Part shown: piece by piece, positions 14,161 through 14,918 of the stretch
How the letters are laid out: each line of letters starts with the position of its first letter
Numbering within the stretch: position 1 is the stretch's first letter
DNA from: Candidatus Heimdallarchaeota archaeon
GTDB taxonomy: Archaea > Asgardarchaeota > Heimdallarchaeia > Heimdallarchaeales > Heimdallarchaeaceae
Assembly (NCBI GenBank): GCA_023139025.1
Contig: JAGLOH010000016.1
Coordinates: 1-14,918 of the forward strand
Reading direction: 5' to 3'
Length of the DNA stretch: 14,918 nt
Program-made: the position numbers and the translations under genes
The notes under the pieces: generated by a model
What the model was told of the DNA's origin: nothing
Databases searched by the model: none
The model's input: only the letters and a program-made list of their open reading frames with translations

Positions 14161-14918
14161 ATGAAAGTAGTAGAAGATATTACACAACTCATTGGAAAAA
14201 CTCCTTTAGTAAAACTAGGAAGACTCTTTCCAAACTCCGAAATTTACGGCAAATGCGAATTCATGAACCCTTTAAGTGTAAAGGATCGTCCAGTTCTGCA
14301 AATCTTTAACGATGCCGAAGAACAAGGTTTGATTAAACCAGGAGATACAGTGATTGAATGTACAAGTGGAAATACAGGAATGGCTGTTTCTTTAATTGCA
14401 GCTATAAAAAAGTACAAAGCAATACTAGTCATGTCAGAAATACAAAGTATTGAACGACGCCAAATCCTTAGTGCTTTGGGGGCTGAATTGATTCTGACAC
14501 CTGCGGAATTAGGATCTGAAGGATCCCGACAGAAATTGAAGGAATTATTAGAAGAAAACCCTGATTACTTCTATATAGGACAACATGTGAATTCTTCAAA
14601 CCCCAAAGCTCATTATCTATCAACTGGTCCTGAACTATGGAAACAAACAGAAGGAGAGATAGATATTCTAATTGCAGGATTAGGTACAGGAGGAACAATA
14701 TGTGGCGCAGGCAAATACTTGAAGGAAAAAAATCCAAATGTACAATTGGTCGCGGTTGAACCTGTTGAATCACCTTACATCTCCAAAGGTATATTCAAAC
14801 CTCACAAAATGATGGGAACAGCTCCAGGATTTGTACCAGAAACACTTGACGAGGATATAATTGATGAGATATTTCTTGTTAAACAAGCTGATGCTTTTGA
14901 GATGTGTAGAAAAATGGC
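14161..14918 (+). CDS. Cysteine synthase / cystathionine beta-synthase-type PLP enzyme (3' end outside the window)
   Basis: The frame is open from ATG 14161 to the edge: 252 codons, with roughly 50-60 missing if it has family length. Family members replace the O-acyl or O-phospho group of a serine derivative with sulfide. Seen here: IGKTPLVKL (11-19), PLP lysine K41 in NPLSVKDR (37-43 region), substrate loop TSGNTG (68-73), phosphate loop GLGTGGT (173-179), and EPVESPYISKG (200-210) with APGFVP (221-226). The usual NPxxSVKDR is one residue shorter. The segment PHKMMGTAPGFVPETLD replaces the usual PHKIQGIGAGFxPxxLD. No sulfur donor preference can be read. The gene starts 16 bases after the membrane-protein stop and is probably cotranscribed with it. 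It is the second fold-type II PLP enzyme in 3 kb, but the two are clearly different subfamilies. Confidence 0.88.
   Translation, partial: MKVVEDITQLIGKTPLVKLGRLFPNSEIYGKCEFMNPLSVKDRPVLQIFNDAEEQGLIKPGDTVIECTSGNTGMAVSLIAAIKKYKAILVMSEIQSIERRQILSALGAELILTPAELGSEGSRQKLKELLEENPDYFYIGQHVNSSNPKAHYLSTGPELWKQTEGEIDILIAGLGTGGTICGAGKYLKEKNPNVQLVAVEPVESPYISKGIFKPHKMMGTAPGFVPETLDEDIIDEIFLVKQADAFEMCRKM

Noticed and set aside
14468..14773. Open frame of 101 codons on the minus strand opposite the cysteine synthase-type gene
   Set aside because: The plus strand holds the PLP-enzyme motifs throughout this interval.
1..14918. CRISPR array, tRNA, rRNA, insertion sequence or integrase
   Set aside because: I found no regularly spaced repeats, cloverleaf-like sequence, rRNA blocks, transposase motifs or terminal repeats by eye on either strand; a tRNA or covariance-model search was not possible.

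Overview
The window looks archaeal. It has low GC, AT-rich TATA boxes about 27-35 bases in front of several start codons (implying leaderless or short-leader mRNAs), GGTGAT/GGAG ribosome sites in front of others, and a secreted protein crowded with N-glycosylation sequons. A diverged Arf-family (eukaryote-like small GTPase) protein points to an Asgard archaeon (Heimdall/Loki/Thor-type lineage). That placement is an inference. There is no rRNA, tRNA, insertion sequence or CRISPR array that I can see, and no gene-free stretch longer than about 210 bases.

Layout. (1) 1-683, minus: N-terminal part of a secreted, sequon-rich protein, with a 19-bp inverted repeat between its TATA box and its start codon. 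(2) 832-4616, minus: a uvrB-uvrC operon (bacterial-type nucleotide excision repair) coupled by an ATGA overlap; uvrA is not here. (3) 4823-5378, plus: two small proteins of unknown function. (4) 5384-11314, minus: a compact five-gene operon in the order Arf-like pseudo-GTPase, PrkA-type AAA+ ATPase, VWA/MIDAS protein, an HxxxH...EGFAHY protein (zincin-like or SpoVR-like), and a HEAT-repeat protein. (5) 11419-11913, plus: a Nudix hydrolase, with its stop codon overlapping that of (6) 11910-12863, minus: a threonine/serine dehydratase-type PLP enzyme. (7) 13074-14918, plus: a polytopic HGSNAT/DUF5009-type membrane protein followed by a cysteine-synthase-type PLP enzyme that runs off the window.

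The most interesting part is the five-gene operon. Its AAA+ protein carries the PrkA-type Cys insert (GCP...CPYC) and the PrkA-type departure from a normal Walker B. Many bacteria carry a PrkA / DUF444 VWA / SpoVR trio (YeaG-YeaH-YcgB in E. coli), and the second to fourth genes here could be a diverged archaeal counterpart. It is joined by a HEAT scaffold and by an Arf-family protein that has lost all the GTP-binding motifs I can check. Working model (inference): an ATP-driven AAA+/VWA machine acts on or with the HxxxH protein, while the Arf-like and HEAT proteins, both of which begin with an Arf-like amphipathic segment, may place it at a membrane or give it partners. I know of no description of this five-part set, but I could not search for one.
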